Source of the DNA: UBA1447 sp002329225
Lineage (GTDB): Bacteria; Bacillota; Clostridia; Oscillospirales; Acutalibacteraceae
Assembly (NCBI GenBank): GCA_050946835.1
Contig: JBMNVN010000001.1
Span: 310,001-374,000, forward strand
Reading direction: 5' to 3'
Length of the DNA stretch: 64,000 nt
The notes under the pieces are model-generated. The model saw nothing but the letters and a program-made list of their open reading frames with translations, had not been told where the DNA came from and did not search any database. This document shows positions 25,469 to 33,445 of the stretch, piece by piece; positions within the stretch are counted from its first letter, which is position 1, and every line of letters begins with the position of its first letter. A program made the position numbers and the translations under genes.

Positions 25469-25978
25469 ATGCCAAGTGAGAAAATTTTGGAGCAGAAGAA
25501 ACAAGCTGTCAGCAAGTTGACCGACACTTTAAAAGGGTCCTGCGCAGGTGTTCTTGTGGATTACAAAGGTATTTCCGTTGCAGACGACACAAAACTGCGG
25601 GCCGAACTGCGTGAGGCGGGAGTCAAGTACACAGTGGTAAAAAACACGTTGCTTAGCTTTGCCGCTAAAAATGCAGGCCTTGACGGTTTACAGGAAGTTC
25701 TGACCGGTACAACCGCCATTGCCACAAGTGCCGATGATCATGTGGCGGCCGCCCGTATACTTTCGAAGTATGCAAACACCCACAAAAACTTTTCAATAAA
25801 GACCGGCTTTATTGACGGTGAGATTATCAGCCTTGAAAAGCTCGCAGCCCTCTCAAAACTTCCCTCTCGGGATGTTTTGCTTGCAACAGTCTGCAATGTA
25901 TTCAATGCCCCCATCGCCGCTTTTGCAAGAGGTATTCAGACCATTGTGGACAAACAGAACGAAGAAGCTACCGCATAA
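25469..25978 (+). CDS. rplJ: 50S ribosomal protein L10
   Basis: 169 residues. It forms the base of the ribosomal stalk, holding L7/L12 dimers on 23S rRNA. Family segments include VLVDYKGISVADDTKLRAELREAGV, YTVVKNTLL and a C-terminal L12-binding helix. The ATG has GGAGGTG upstream. It is preceded by its own promoter and attenuated leader and followed after 34 nt by rplL. Confidence 0.97.
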   Translation: MPSEKILEQKKQAVSKLTDTLKGSCAGVLVDYKGISVADDTKLRAELREAGVKYTVVKNTLLSFAAKNAGLDGLQEVLTGTTAIATSADDHVAAARILSKYANTHKNFSIKTGFIDGEIISLEKLAALSKLPSRDVLLATVCNVFNAPIAAFARGIQTIVDKQNEEATA

Positions 25979-26012
25979 AAATTAATTAAAATCATATTGG
26001 AGGAAAATTAAA

Positions 26013-26393
26013 ATGGCAGAAGACAAAATTAATGCAATTATCGAAGAAATAAAGACTTTAACCGTTCTGGAGCTTTCCGAGCTGGTTAAAGCGGTCGAGG
26101 AAACTTTCGGTGTTTCCGCCGCTGCAGCTGTTGCTGTAGCCGCTCCCTCTGAAGCCGGCCCGGCTGCCGCAGCTGAAGAACAAACCGAATTTGACGTTGT
26201 TCTTGCCGAAATCGGCGCAGAAAAAATCAAGGTTATCAAAGTGGTTCGCGAACTCACCGGCCTTGGTCTGGCTGAGGCAAAGGCCGTTGTTGACGGCGCT
26301 CCCAAGGCTGTTAAAGAGCAGGTTTCCAAAGAAGAAGCTGAAGAAGCTAAAGCCAAACTCGAAGAAGCCGGCGCAAAAGTCGAACTCAAATAA
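26013..26393 (+). CDS. rplL: 50S ribosomal protein L7/L12
   Basis: 126 residues. N-terminal dimerisation domain (ELSELVKAVEETFGV), Ala-rich hinge, and the conserved factor-binding C-terminal domain (IKVIKVVRELTGLGLAEAK, DGAPKAVKE). Several copies bind L10 and recruit translational GTPases. A TTGGAGG site precedes the ATG. A strong terminator follows directly; rpoB, usually next, is absent. Confidence 0.98.
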   Translation: MAEDKINAIIEEIKTLTVLELSELVKAVEETFGVSAAAAVAVAAPSEAGPAAAAEEQTEFDVVLAEIGAEKIKVIKVVRELTGLGLAEAKAVVDGAPKAVKEQVSKEEAEEAKAKLEEAGAKVELK

Positions 26394-26408
26394 GACAGCA
26401 CTACTTAC

Positions 26409-26442
26409 AACAACCCGTCCCACTAATGTGGGACGGGTTGTT
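26409..26442. terminator. Strong intrinsic terminator after rplL
   Basis: A 14-15 bp perfect stem (AACAACCCGTCCCAC and its complement) with a TAAT loop, followed by TTTGCTTTTTG. It separates rplL from the convergent aminopeptidase gene. Confidence 0.92.
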
Positions 26443-26471
26443 TGCTTTTTGCCTTTATTCTTATTTTGCCG

Positions 26472-27878
26472 TCATTTTTGAGCCCCGAAAGCAAAGAACG
26501 CTTTGTAAGCCATGTAAACGTCAAGTTTTGAAACCACTTCAAAGGGTGCATGCATGGACAATACCGGTACGCCTACATCCACCACATCCACATCAAGTTT
26601 GGCAATATATTGGGCCACAGTGCCGCCGCCCCCTTCATCGACTTTGCCAAGTTCTCCGGTTTGCCAAATGACTTCCCCATCGTCAAGGAGCATTCTGATC
26701 TTGCCCATAAACTCCGCTCCGGCATCGGATGTGCCGCCTTTGCCTCGGCTGCCGGTATATTTTGTTACAACAACACCTTTATTGAGGTAGCATGCGTTCA
26801 TTTTTTCGTGAACATTTGGGAAGGTCGGGTCAAAGGCTGCATTCACATCCGCTGAGAGGCATTCCGAACGGCGCAGCACATCCCGCCCGTTCAGCCCCTG
26901 CTGAGCCGCTATATCTTCAATAAAATACCTGAGATAAGCTGAATTGAGGCCCGTGTTACCGTCACTGCCGGTTTCTTCTTTATCCGTCAATACGGTGACA
27001 ACGGTGTATTCCGGTTTTTTACATTCCAGAGCGGCAATGAGGGCTGGGTAAGCGCAAACCCTGTCGTCCTGCCCGTAGCCCCCTATCATACTGCGGTCAA
27101 AGCCTATATCGGCGGCGGGATATGCGGGAACCATTTCCAGTTCCGCACTTAAAAAATCCGCCTCGATTATCCCGTATTTCTCATTAAGAATATTCAGAAT
27201 GTTCAGTTTGACAAGCTCGCTCCCCTTGTCGCTCTTAAAGGGCCGGCTGCCCACAAGCACATTAAGCTCTTCACCTTTGATGCCTTGTGACAACGACCTT
27301 TTTCCCTGTTCCGCACCTAAGTGGGGGAGCAAATCATTTATTACAAACTTCGGTTCGTTGTCCTTTTCGCCTATGCTGACCGTCAGGGATTCCCCGCTTT
27401 TAAGGATGACTACGCCGTGCATTGCCAACGGGACAGCCGTCCATTGATATTTTTTAATTCCGCCGTAATAATGAGTTTTCAGCAACGCCAGTTCGCTGTC
27501 TTCATATAGGGGGTTGGGTTTTAAATCCAGCCGTGGGGAGTCGATGTGTGCGGCAACAATCTTAACCCCGTTGTCGAGACCTTTTTTGCCGAATACCGCA
27601 AGAATTGCCGCCTTGTTCCTGTGAAGGTAAAATACTCTGTCACCGGGTTTATATTTTACACCCGGCTCAAAGGGTTTAAAACCGGCATTAACGGCTTTTT
27701 CTACTGCAAATGAAGCCGCCTCCCGCTCAGTTTTACACAGGGTAATAAATTCTTTATATCCTTCGCAAAATTTATCAGCCTTTGCAATCTCTTCCGAACT
27801 CATCAAGAGTGCGGCATTTTGCGGGTTCATGCACAGTTTTTCCGCCAGGATTTCCGCCGCTGTTTTTTCTTCTTTCAT
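26472..27878 (-). CDS. M18-family aminopeptidase
   Basis: 468 residues, cytoplasmic. Zinc-binding and catalytic segments of the aspartyl/leucyl aminopeptidase I family are visible: VAAHIDSPRLDLKP (His and Asp), DKEETGSDGN (catalytic Glu pair), a Glu/Asp-rich centre and the final LSMHAPFEV His. The family removes N-terminal residues from peptides in large tetrahedral assemblies. The ATG overlaps the coaE stop by 1 nt (TAATG), so translation is coupled. It is the last gene of the leftward prfA operon and faces the rplL terminator. Confidence 0.93.
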   Translation of the reverse strand: MKEEKTAAEILAEKLCMNPQNAALLMSSEEIAKADKFCEGYKEFITLCKTEREAASFAVEKAVNAGFKPFEPGVKYKPGDRVFYLHRNKAAILAVFGKKGLDNGVKIVAAHIDSPRLDLKPNPLYEDSELALLKTHYYGGIKKYQWTAVPLAMHGVVILKSGESLTVSIGEKDNEPKFVINDLLPHLGAEQGKRSLSQGIKGEELNVLVGSRPFKSDKGSELVKLNILNILNEKYGIIEADFLSAELEMVPAYPAADIGFDRSMIGGYGQDDRVCAYPALIAALECKKPEYTVVTVLTDKEETGSDGNTGLNSAYLRYFIEDIAAQQGLNGRDVLRRSECLSADVNAAFDPTFPNVHEKMNACYLNKGVVVTKYTGSRGKGGTSDAGAEFMGKIRMLLDDGEVIWQTGELGKVDEGGGGTVAQYIAKLDVDVVDVGVPVLSMHAPFEVVSKLDVYMAYKAFFAFGAQK

Positions 27879-28519
27879 TATTTATTATCCTCCTCGTCGG
27901 TTTTCGCCGTTTTTTTCTCCAACTCATCAAGTATAAAATTTGCAAACAAAGTCACTTGCAGGGCAGTTTCACCCTCGGGGCAGGTATCCAACACATAATC
28001 GGCCCCGGCAATAAACTCGGCCCGGTCAGGCTGAATTCTCATTCTTTTTTCAGCTTCCTCTTCACTAATTGAGTCCCGCTTCATAATCCGCTGCAGCCGC
28101 ACCTCTTCCGGAGCGGTGACAACTGCTATTATATCACAAAGCTCGGCAAGAGGGGTCTGTATTAAAACCGCCGCGTCAATTATAACCGTTTTTTCACCTG
28201 CGGCTTCCGCAGTTTTTAAGTCCTCTTCTATGGCCAGCGTAATGGCGGGATGAGTTATTTTGTTAAGCAAAAGTGTTGACTCTTTGGATGAAAAGGCACG
28301 GGAAGCCAAAAGCCTGCGGTTAAGTGTTCCGTCCTGAAGAATAATATCTTCACCGAAGTGCTTCACCAAATCTTTCAGCACCTTGCTGCCGGGGCTTACT
28401 ACAAGTCTCGCTTTTTCGTCAGCGTCTATAACGGTAAAGCCTTTTTCCCTGAGCAGTGCGGATATCGTACTCTTACCCGCACCTGTGGGACCTGTTAAGC
28501 CGACAATAAAGATATTCAT
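27878..28519 (-). CDS. coaE: Dephospho-CoA kinase
   Basis: 213 residues. The P-loop is GLTGPTGAGKST; the dephospho-CoA-binding part DADEKARLVV and the LID-like segment RIMKRDSISEEEA are also seen. It phosphorylates the 3' hydroxyl of dephospho-CoA, the last step of coenzyme A synthesis. The ATG overlaps the tsaC stop (ATGA), and the stop overlaps the next gene by 1 nt, so three genes are translationally coupled. The C-terminal end is Glu/Lys-rich. Confidence 0.95.
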   Translation of the reverse strand: MNIFIVGLTGPTGAGKSTISALLREKGFTVIDADEKARLVVSPGSKVLKDLVKHFGEDIILQDGTLNRRLLASRAFSSKESTLLLNKITHPAITLAIEEDLKTAEAAGEKTVIIDAAVLIQTPLAELCDIIAVVTAPEEVRLQRIMKRDSISEEEAEKRMRIQPDRAEFIAGADYVLDTCPEGETALQVTLFANFILDELEKKTAKTDEEDNK

Positions 28520-29547
28520 ACTTCCACCACCTCAAACGCCGCCGCCCTGAGCAGTCTGTTATATACGGCAAGACCCAGCCCTTCCGAGTCGGGGCAACGG
28601 GCATAGACTGTTTTTATACCCGGCATTTCGTCAATTTCCCGCAATGCGGCGAACAGGCGCCTTGCCTGCTCCTGCGGAGAGTCAATCCCCCCGTAGGGAA
28701 CCGCAGTCACCGGCATAAGCGGCTCTTCTCCCTCAAAGCACAATACGGCGGTTGTATCGCTCGCATTGGCATAAACATAATCTAAAAAAGGTGCAAGTTC
28801 GCCCTTGATTAAAATTACCCGGGCCTTTGGTGAATAGTGTTTATATTTCATACCCGGTGAGGCTACCTCAGCAGTGTCATCCAAGGCATTCAAAACGGCT
28901 TTATCTATCTCTATATCCCCGATAACACTTCGAATTTGAGCCGGAGTGACTCCGCCCGGTCGCAACAGTTTAGGGGGAGTATTAGCTAAGGAAAGTACGG
29001 TGGATTCCACACCTACGGCACAGTCACCGCTGTCCACAACGGCGTCTACAAGGCCGTCCAAATCCTTGAGTACATGCCGGGCAGAGGTAGGGCTGGGACT
29101 GCCCGAAATGTTGGCTGAAGGCGCCGCTAAGGGTAACCCCGAGGCGGTTATTATTGCCCGTGCCGCAAAATGGGCCGGAACACGCAGAGCAACCGTATCA
29201 AGACCGCCGCTGACACGCCGGGGAACAGATGCTCTTTTAGGCAAAACAAGGGTCAAAGGGCCGGGCCAAAATGCTTCGGCAAGGGAACGGGCTGTCGGCG
29301 GAATATCCCGTGCCAGCAATTCGATTTGATTGTAAGAGTTTATATGCACAATGAGGGGATTATCCCGAGGGCGGCCCTTAGCCGCGAAAATGCGTTCAAT
29401 CGCCCTTTCATCCAAAGCATTGGCGGCAAGGCCGTAGACGGTCTCGGTAGGAATAGCCACCAACCCTCCGTTTTTAAGTATTTCGGCGGCACGCTCAATA
29501 TTTTTGACATCATCTTCATTGTATATTTTTAAAACTACTGTTTTCAT
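28516..29547 (-). CDS. L-threonylcarbamoyladenylate synthase (Sua5/YwlC form)
   Basis: 343 residues, the long Sua5 form: a YrdC domain (about 1-205; GLVAIPTETVYGLAANA, KGRPRDNPLIVH, SANISGSPSPTSA) and a C-terminal Sua5 domain after the SPGMKYKHYSPK hinge. It makes threonylcarbamoyl-AMP from threonine, bicarbonate and ATP for the t6A37 modification of ANN-decoding tRNAs. The partner genes tsaBDE are not in the window. It follows prfA by 33 nt in the same leftward operon. Confidence 0.95.
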   Translation of the reverse strand: MKTVVLKIYNEDDVKNIERAAEILKNGGLVAIPTETVYGLAANALDERAIERIFAAKGRPRDNPLIVHINSYNQIELLARDIPPTARSLAEAFWPGPLTLVLPKRASVPRRVSGGLDTVALRVPAHFAARAIITASGLPLAAPSANISGSPSPTSARHVLKDLDGLVDAVVDSGDCAVGVESTVLSLANTPPKLLRPGGVTPAQIRSVIGDIEIDKAVLNALDDTAEVASPGMKYKHYSPKARVILIKGELAPFLDYVYANASDTTAVLCFEGEEPLMPVTAVPYGGIDSPQEQARRLFAALREIDEMPGIKTVYARCPDSEGLGLAVYNRLLRAAAFEVVEV

Positions 29548-29580
29548 AAACTGTCCGTTTCAAAGACTCTATAAATTTCT

Positions 29581-30654
29581 TTACTCCTGCTCCGCTTTCA
29601 GTTTTTCCGCAGTGTCCGCTGTTATAAGAGCGTCAATGATTTCATCAAGGTCCCCGTTCAGAATTGCTTCCAGCCGATAAAGAGTCAGACCTATGCGATG
29701 ATCGCTGACCCGTCCCTGAGCGTAGTTGTAGGTACGGATTCTTTCACTGCGGTCCCCTGTTCCCACCTGGGCTTTTCTTTGACCGGCTATGGATTGTTCC
29801 TGCTTGCGCTGTTCTTCTTCCAGAACTTTTGAGCGAAGTATTTTCATGGCTTTATCCCTGTTTTTATGCTGACTGCGCTCGTCCTGACATTCAACAACCG
29901 TCCCCGTGGGAAGGTGTGTTATACGAATGGCCGAATCCGTGGTATTTACATGCTGGCCGCCTGCACCGCTGGCACGGAAAGTGTCGATTTGCAGTTCGGA
30001 AGGCTTTATTTCAATATCTACTTCCGATGCCTCGGGCAAAACAGCTACAGTCACGGTGGAAGTATGTATACGGCCCTGGCTTTCAGTTTCCGGGACCCGT
30101 TGCACCCGATGAACACCGCTTTCAAACTTCAGGCGTGAAAAGGCGCCCTCCCCTTCCACTATAAAGCTGATTTCTTTAAAGCCTCCCAGCTGAGTCGGGC
30201 TTGAGTTTAGGACTTCCGTCTTCCATCTTCTGGCTTCCGCATACATGGCATACATACGATACAGGGTGTTTGCAAAAAGGGAAGCCTCATCCCCGCCGGC
30301 GCCGCCTCTGATCTCCACAATAACGTTTTTATCGTCGTTCGGATCTGCAGGGAGCAGCAGTACCTTTAACTCTTCCTGAGTTTTTTCCAGCGTGCTTTTT
30401 GCATTCTCAAACTCTTCCTGTACCAGCTCCCGAAAATCTTTGTCAAGTCCGCCTTCATCCAAAAGCCCTTTCGCTTCTTCCATCTCGGTTAAAGCATCGC
30501 TATACTCGCGGAATTTTTCCACAACAGGCGTAAGTCTTTTCAGTTCCCGCATAAGTTTTTGATAATTTTCCATATCCGACATAATGTCGGGATCATATAG
30601 CTTTTGATTAATTTCTTCAAATCGTGCTTCCACACTTTTCAGTTTATCGAGCAT
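29581..30654 (-). CDS. prfA: Peptide chain release factor 1
   Basis: 357 residues, full length. It recognises UAA and UAG stops through the PxT-type loop (here within VHRVQRVPETESQGR and downstream) and triggers peptidyl-tRNA hydrolysis with the GGQ loop (ASGAGGQHVNTTDSA). A GGAGG site lies 6 nt before the ATG. It follows the DUF951 gene by 46 nt. No prmC methyltransferase gene, often adjacent, is present here. Confidence 0.97.
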   Translation of the reverse strand: MLDKLKSVEARFEEINQKLYDPDIMSDMENYQKLMRELKRLTPVVEKFREYSDALTEMEEAKGLLDEGGLDKDFRELVQEEFENAKSTLEKTQEELKVLLLPADPNDDKNVIVEIRGGAGGDEASLFANTLYRMYAMYAEARRWKTEVLNSSPTQLGGFKEISFIVEGEGAFSRLKFESGVHRVQRVPETESQGRIHTSTVTVAVLPEASEVDIEIKPSELQIDTFRASGAGGQHVNTTDSAIRITHLPTGTVVECQDERSQHKNRDKAMKILRSKVLEEEQRKQEQSIAGQRKAQVGTGDRSERIRTYNYAQGRVSDHRIGLTLYRLEAILNGDLDEIIDALITADTAEKLKAEQE

Positions 30655-30700
30655 TTAATTCCTCCAAGGTTTTTATGAGTTTCAGATTGCCCGAAAAAAG

Positions 30701-30892
30701 CTAACCTTCTTTTTCTTCCCTTATAAGTTTTTTTATATTCTTTTCCGCCTTTACTCGGGTAAGCATTATCTCGTGCCCGCAGCCCAGACAGCGAAGTTTA
30801 AAGTCCATCCCTATACGCAACACCTCAAAGCGGTTGTTGCCGCAGGGATGATTCTTTTTGAAAATTACTATATCGCCTATACGGACATCCAC
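30701..30892 (-). CDS. DUF951 domain protein
   Basis: 63 residues. It matches the small, conserved DUF951 proteins of Bacillota: MDVRIGDIVIFKKNHPCG at the N-terminus and a CLGCGHEIM-type pair of Cys in the middle, plus one earlier Cys, suggesting a zinc or nucleic-acid site. The function is unknown. The start is GTG with GGGAGG 8 nt upstream. It opens the leftward prfA-tsaC-coaE-peptidase operon. Confidence 0.88.
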   Translation of the reverse strand: MDVRIGDIVIFKKNHPCGNNRFEVLRIGMDFKLRCLGCGHEIMLTRVKAEKNIKKLIREEKEG

Positions 30893-30963
30893 AGGGTTTC
30901 CTCCCGGTTTAACGAGTTTTCAGGCTGTCCGCTTGAAAGCGGGAACCTTATTTACAGGTTGTA

Positions 30964-30972
30964 ATTATATCA
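30964..30972 (-). promoter_or_regulatory. Extended -10 promoter of the DUF951-prfA operon
   Basis: The minus strand reads TGATATAAT, about 70 nt before the GTG start. The -35 is weak. Confidence 0.55.
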
Positions 30973-31102
30973 CGAAAAATCGCTAAAGTGTAGCGGATTG
31001 GCAATGCAAATTCTTCTTGACGGGAAAAAGTTATTATGTTGAGAAAAAAAGCTAAATTAAACAAGAAATCGTCTAAACATTGCCTAAATACTGCATTTTA
31101 TC

Positions 31103-31131
31103 TTGATTTAGATAAGAAAGAGTGATATCAT
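31103..31131 (+). promoter_or_regulatory. Promoter of the PHP phosphoesterase gene
   Basis: TTGATT, 17-nt spacer, TATCAT, followed about 55 nt later by the TTG start. Confidence 0.65.
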
Positions 31132-31186
31132 ATCAGTATATTGAGGAGAGTGTGCGCATTTTTACGGCATCGTGGAGGTGTTTTTT

Positions 31187-32026
31187 TTGAGCGCTGATTT
31201 ACACTGTCATACCAGACTGTCTGACGGCTCCCTGGGCATTGACGATCTGATTATTCTTGCTAAAAAACAGGGGCTTGACACAATAGCAATAACCGACCAT
31301 GACTGTCTGGCCGGAACCGTCAGGGGGCGTCTCATTGGTGAACGCCACGGGGTGACTGTTATCCCCGGCGTTGAGCTTTCTTCAACCCACAGCAAGAGCG
31401 GCAAAAAAGTTCATATACTCTGCTATCTTGCCGATGCTCCGGACAGACTTGAAGGGCTTTGCAGGAGAAATCTTGCGGCACGTAAAAGAGCGGGGCAGCA
31501 TATGATTGTTCGTGTATCCAGACGCTACCCCGTCAGTACGGAGTTAATAGTCAAGTGTGCGTCAGGTTCTACAAATATTTATAAACAACACATCATGCAC
31601 GCCTTAATGGAGTGCGGTTTAACCGATCGTATTTTCGGCGACTTATATGAAGAACTGTTTAGCCCCGAAAGCAAAAAGAATGTTATAGTAAATCCCAGAT
31701 TCCCCGAACCTGAAGAGATTGTTGAGGCCATACATGAAGCCGGAGGCATTGCGGTTTTGGCTCATCCGGATTTGTTTGACAGCTACGATATTTTAGATGA
31801 ACTGATTCCTGTCGGGCTTGACGGGGTTGAAGTTTGGCATCCCCTTTGTCCTAAAGAGAAGCAGGACTATCTTATCGATGTCGCCGCCCGTCATGACTTG
31901 CTTATGACCGGAGGAAGTGATTTTCACGGTATGTATACTATGGCAGGTGTGAGTATCGGTGACGTGACCGTGCCGGAAGAAAATGTGCGTCAGCTTCTTA
32001 ATTATAAATCCCGCCGCAAACAATAA
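31187..32026 (+). CDS. PHP-domain phosphoesterase (YciV/RNase AM-like)
   Basis: 279 residues from the TTG, which has GGAGGTG 6 nt upstream; the in-frame GTG at 31172 is part of that site. PHP metal ligands: DLHCHTRLSDG, ITDHDCLAG, GVELSS, VLAHPDL and GGSDFHG. The family includes 3',5'-nucleoside-bisphosphate phosphatases and RNase AM, which trims RNA 5' ends. An insert of about 90 residues between the two metal-binding halves matches that group. The next gene, of unknown function, follows after 36 nt and is probably co-transcribed. Confidence 0.87.
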   Translation: MSADLHCHTRLSDGSLGIDDLIILAKKQGLDTIAITDHDCLAGTVRGRLIGERHGVTVIPGVELSSTHSKSGKKVHILCYLADAPDRLEGLCRRNLAARKRAGQHMIVRVSRRYPVSTELIVKCASGSTNIYKQHIMHALMECGLTDRIFGDLYEELFSPESKKNVIVNPRFPEPEEIVEAIHEAGGIAVLAHPDLFDSYDILDELIPVGLDGVEVWHPLCPKEKQDYLIDVAARHDLLMTGGSDFHGMYTMAGVSIGDVTVPEENVRQLLNYKSRRKQ

Positions 32027-32062
32027 CGCTTAGCCTTAATCCTCATTCAAGAGGTGAACTGC

Positions 32063-32635
32063 TTGTCTGCAAAAGAAGACCGAGACATAAAAATATTTAA
32101 AAAAACAACAGCCGATACCGATACCGAAGAGCTTTTGAGGGAAGCCGCATTTATTAACCGTCAGCGAGCCAACGGCAATATCCCCAAGGCAAAAAAAGTC
32201 GGCGAGCTTCTTGCCGACCCGGATTTAAGAGGATGTTTTAAGCGCGCTGTTGCAGAGTTAGGAATCGATGACAGCGTCTTAACACAGAATGTTCTTATTC
32301 AGGCCTATTTGCTTCGTTATTTTGTAACTCAAACGGTGCTGCACTTAAAACTTTCCGTGCGCTTGCTTTCCGCTTGTGCCGTGAATGCCATGTACGACAA
32401 GCTTATTGAAACATCACCCCAACTATATGATGCCGTATGCGAGGGTTCCGCCTTTACCCTTTACAACCTTTGCCTTCGTGAAGACGAGCCCGCCCGCTGT
32501 GCAGGCGAACATTTTGCCACCCTCTGTGAAAAAGAGGATAATGAGTTGCTAATTGCCTTAGGGGAAAAGCTGTATTGTGAATATTTTGATGCGGTTGTTG
32601 ACGTCATTGAAGATTTCGATTTTTTAAGCGATTGA
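32063..32635 (+). CDS. Conserved-looking hypothetical protein, all-helical
   Basis: 190 residues from the TTG, with GAGGTG 6 nt upstream (the GTG within it is a less likely start). No family is recognised. The sequence predicts mostly helices, is acidic at the C-terminus, has no signal peptide or membrane helix and has several Cys in the central and C-terminal thirds. It shares a transcript with the PHP phosphoesterase and ends at a terminator. A partner role in nucleotide or RNA turnover would be speculation. Confidence 0.72.
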   Translation: MSAKEDRDIKIFKKTTADTDTEELLREAAFINRQRANGNIPKAKKVGELLADPDLRGCFKRAVAELGIDDSVLTQNVLIQAYLLRYFVTQTVLHLKLSVRLLSACAVNAMYDKLIETSPQLYDAVCEGSAFTLYNLCLREDEPARCAGEHFATLCEKEDNELLIALGEKLYCEYFDAVVDVIEDFDFLSD

Positions 32636-32670
32636 TATAACTTTTTTAAAACTTAATATGCAGGTAAATA

Positions 32671-32699
32671 AAAAAGCACGCCTTTCGGCGTGCCTTTTT
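32671..32699. terminator. Bidirectional intrinsic terminator
   Basis: GCACGCC/GGCGTGC stem with a TTTC tetraloop, flanked by A5-6 and T5 tracts. It serves the rightward hypothetical gene and the leftward surface protein gene. Confidence 0.9.
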
Positions 32700-32721
32700 G
32701 TAATTAAACAGCTGTTCTTAA

Positions 32722-33225
32722 TTAGTCTTTCTTGGAGAAGACAAAAGCAGCGGCTGCGGCAACGGACATTACTGCGAAAACAGCCAGACCGCCTGCAGCT
32801 GAACCGGTATCGGGAACGGTGGGAGCTTCGGTAGGAGCTTCGGTTGTCTCGGGGATAGCGGGCATATACAGCTTTGCAAACCAGTTGAAGATTTCGCTTT
32901 CGCCGAGTTTGTCTTTAATTTCGTCAACATCTACGCCGAGTTCAGCAGAAACTTGATCAAGAAGATCGTCAACAAAAGCGGGAACATCGTCGGGATCAAA
33001 CTCGTTAATAAGGGCTTCAATGTCGACTTCGCTGAGTTTTGCCACTGCATCTTCAAGAAGTTGTTTGGCTTCTTCTTCGGTGAGGCCGTCGATCATTTCG
33101 ACTACGTTGGCACCTTCTTCAAGGAGTTCGGCAAGGAACGCCTCGAAATCAAATGCTGCAAATGTTGCGAAGCTCATGGAGATAACCATGACTGCTGCCA
33201 AGAGGATGCTCAGAACTTTTTTCAT
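32722..33225 (-). CDS. Small exported protein with PxTG sorting-like C-terminus
   Basis: 167 residues. A signal peptide (about 1-23, ending FATFA) precedes an acidic helical domain rich in Glu, Asp and Leu. A Thr/Pro/Glu linker follows, then VPDTGS, a hydrophobic stretch and a short SKKD tail. That layout is a sortase-type cell-wall signal with a PxTG variant. Function unknown; the acidic helical body has no recognised domain. A good promoter lies about 60 nt upstream. A second protein of this design is at 63436-63882. Confidence 0.78.
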   Translation of the reverse strand: MKKVLSILLAAVMVISMSFATFAAFDFEAFLAELLEEGANVVEMIDGLTEEEAKQLLEDAVAKLSEVDIEALINEFDPDDVPAFVDDLLDQVSAELGVDVDEIKDKLGESEIFNWFAKLYMPAIPETTEAPTEAPTVPDTGSAAGGLAVFAVMSVAAAAAFVFSKKD

Positions 33226-33285
33226 ACTAAATCTACCTTCCTTTTTTTTGATTATGATAACATAAAGCTATGTTTATCACCGGGT

Positions 33286-33314
33286 ATGTTAGCACATTAG
33301 TTTTTGTTTGTCAA
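33286..33314 (-). promoter_or_regulatory. Promoter of the PxTG surface protein gene
   Basis: On the minus strand: perfect TTGACA, 17-nt spacer, TAACAT. Confidence 0.78.
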
Positions 33315-33445
33315 CAACTAAGACAATGATTTTATAATTTTGCGAACCGCAAACCGGCAAAAGTTACCTTAGGTTGAAAACATTGTTTTCACAGGGAATA
33401 AACTGCCGTTTTCAGCTTCAATTTTTAGCTTCAAATAGCATAAAA

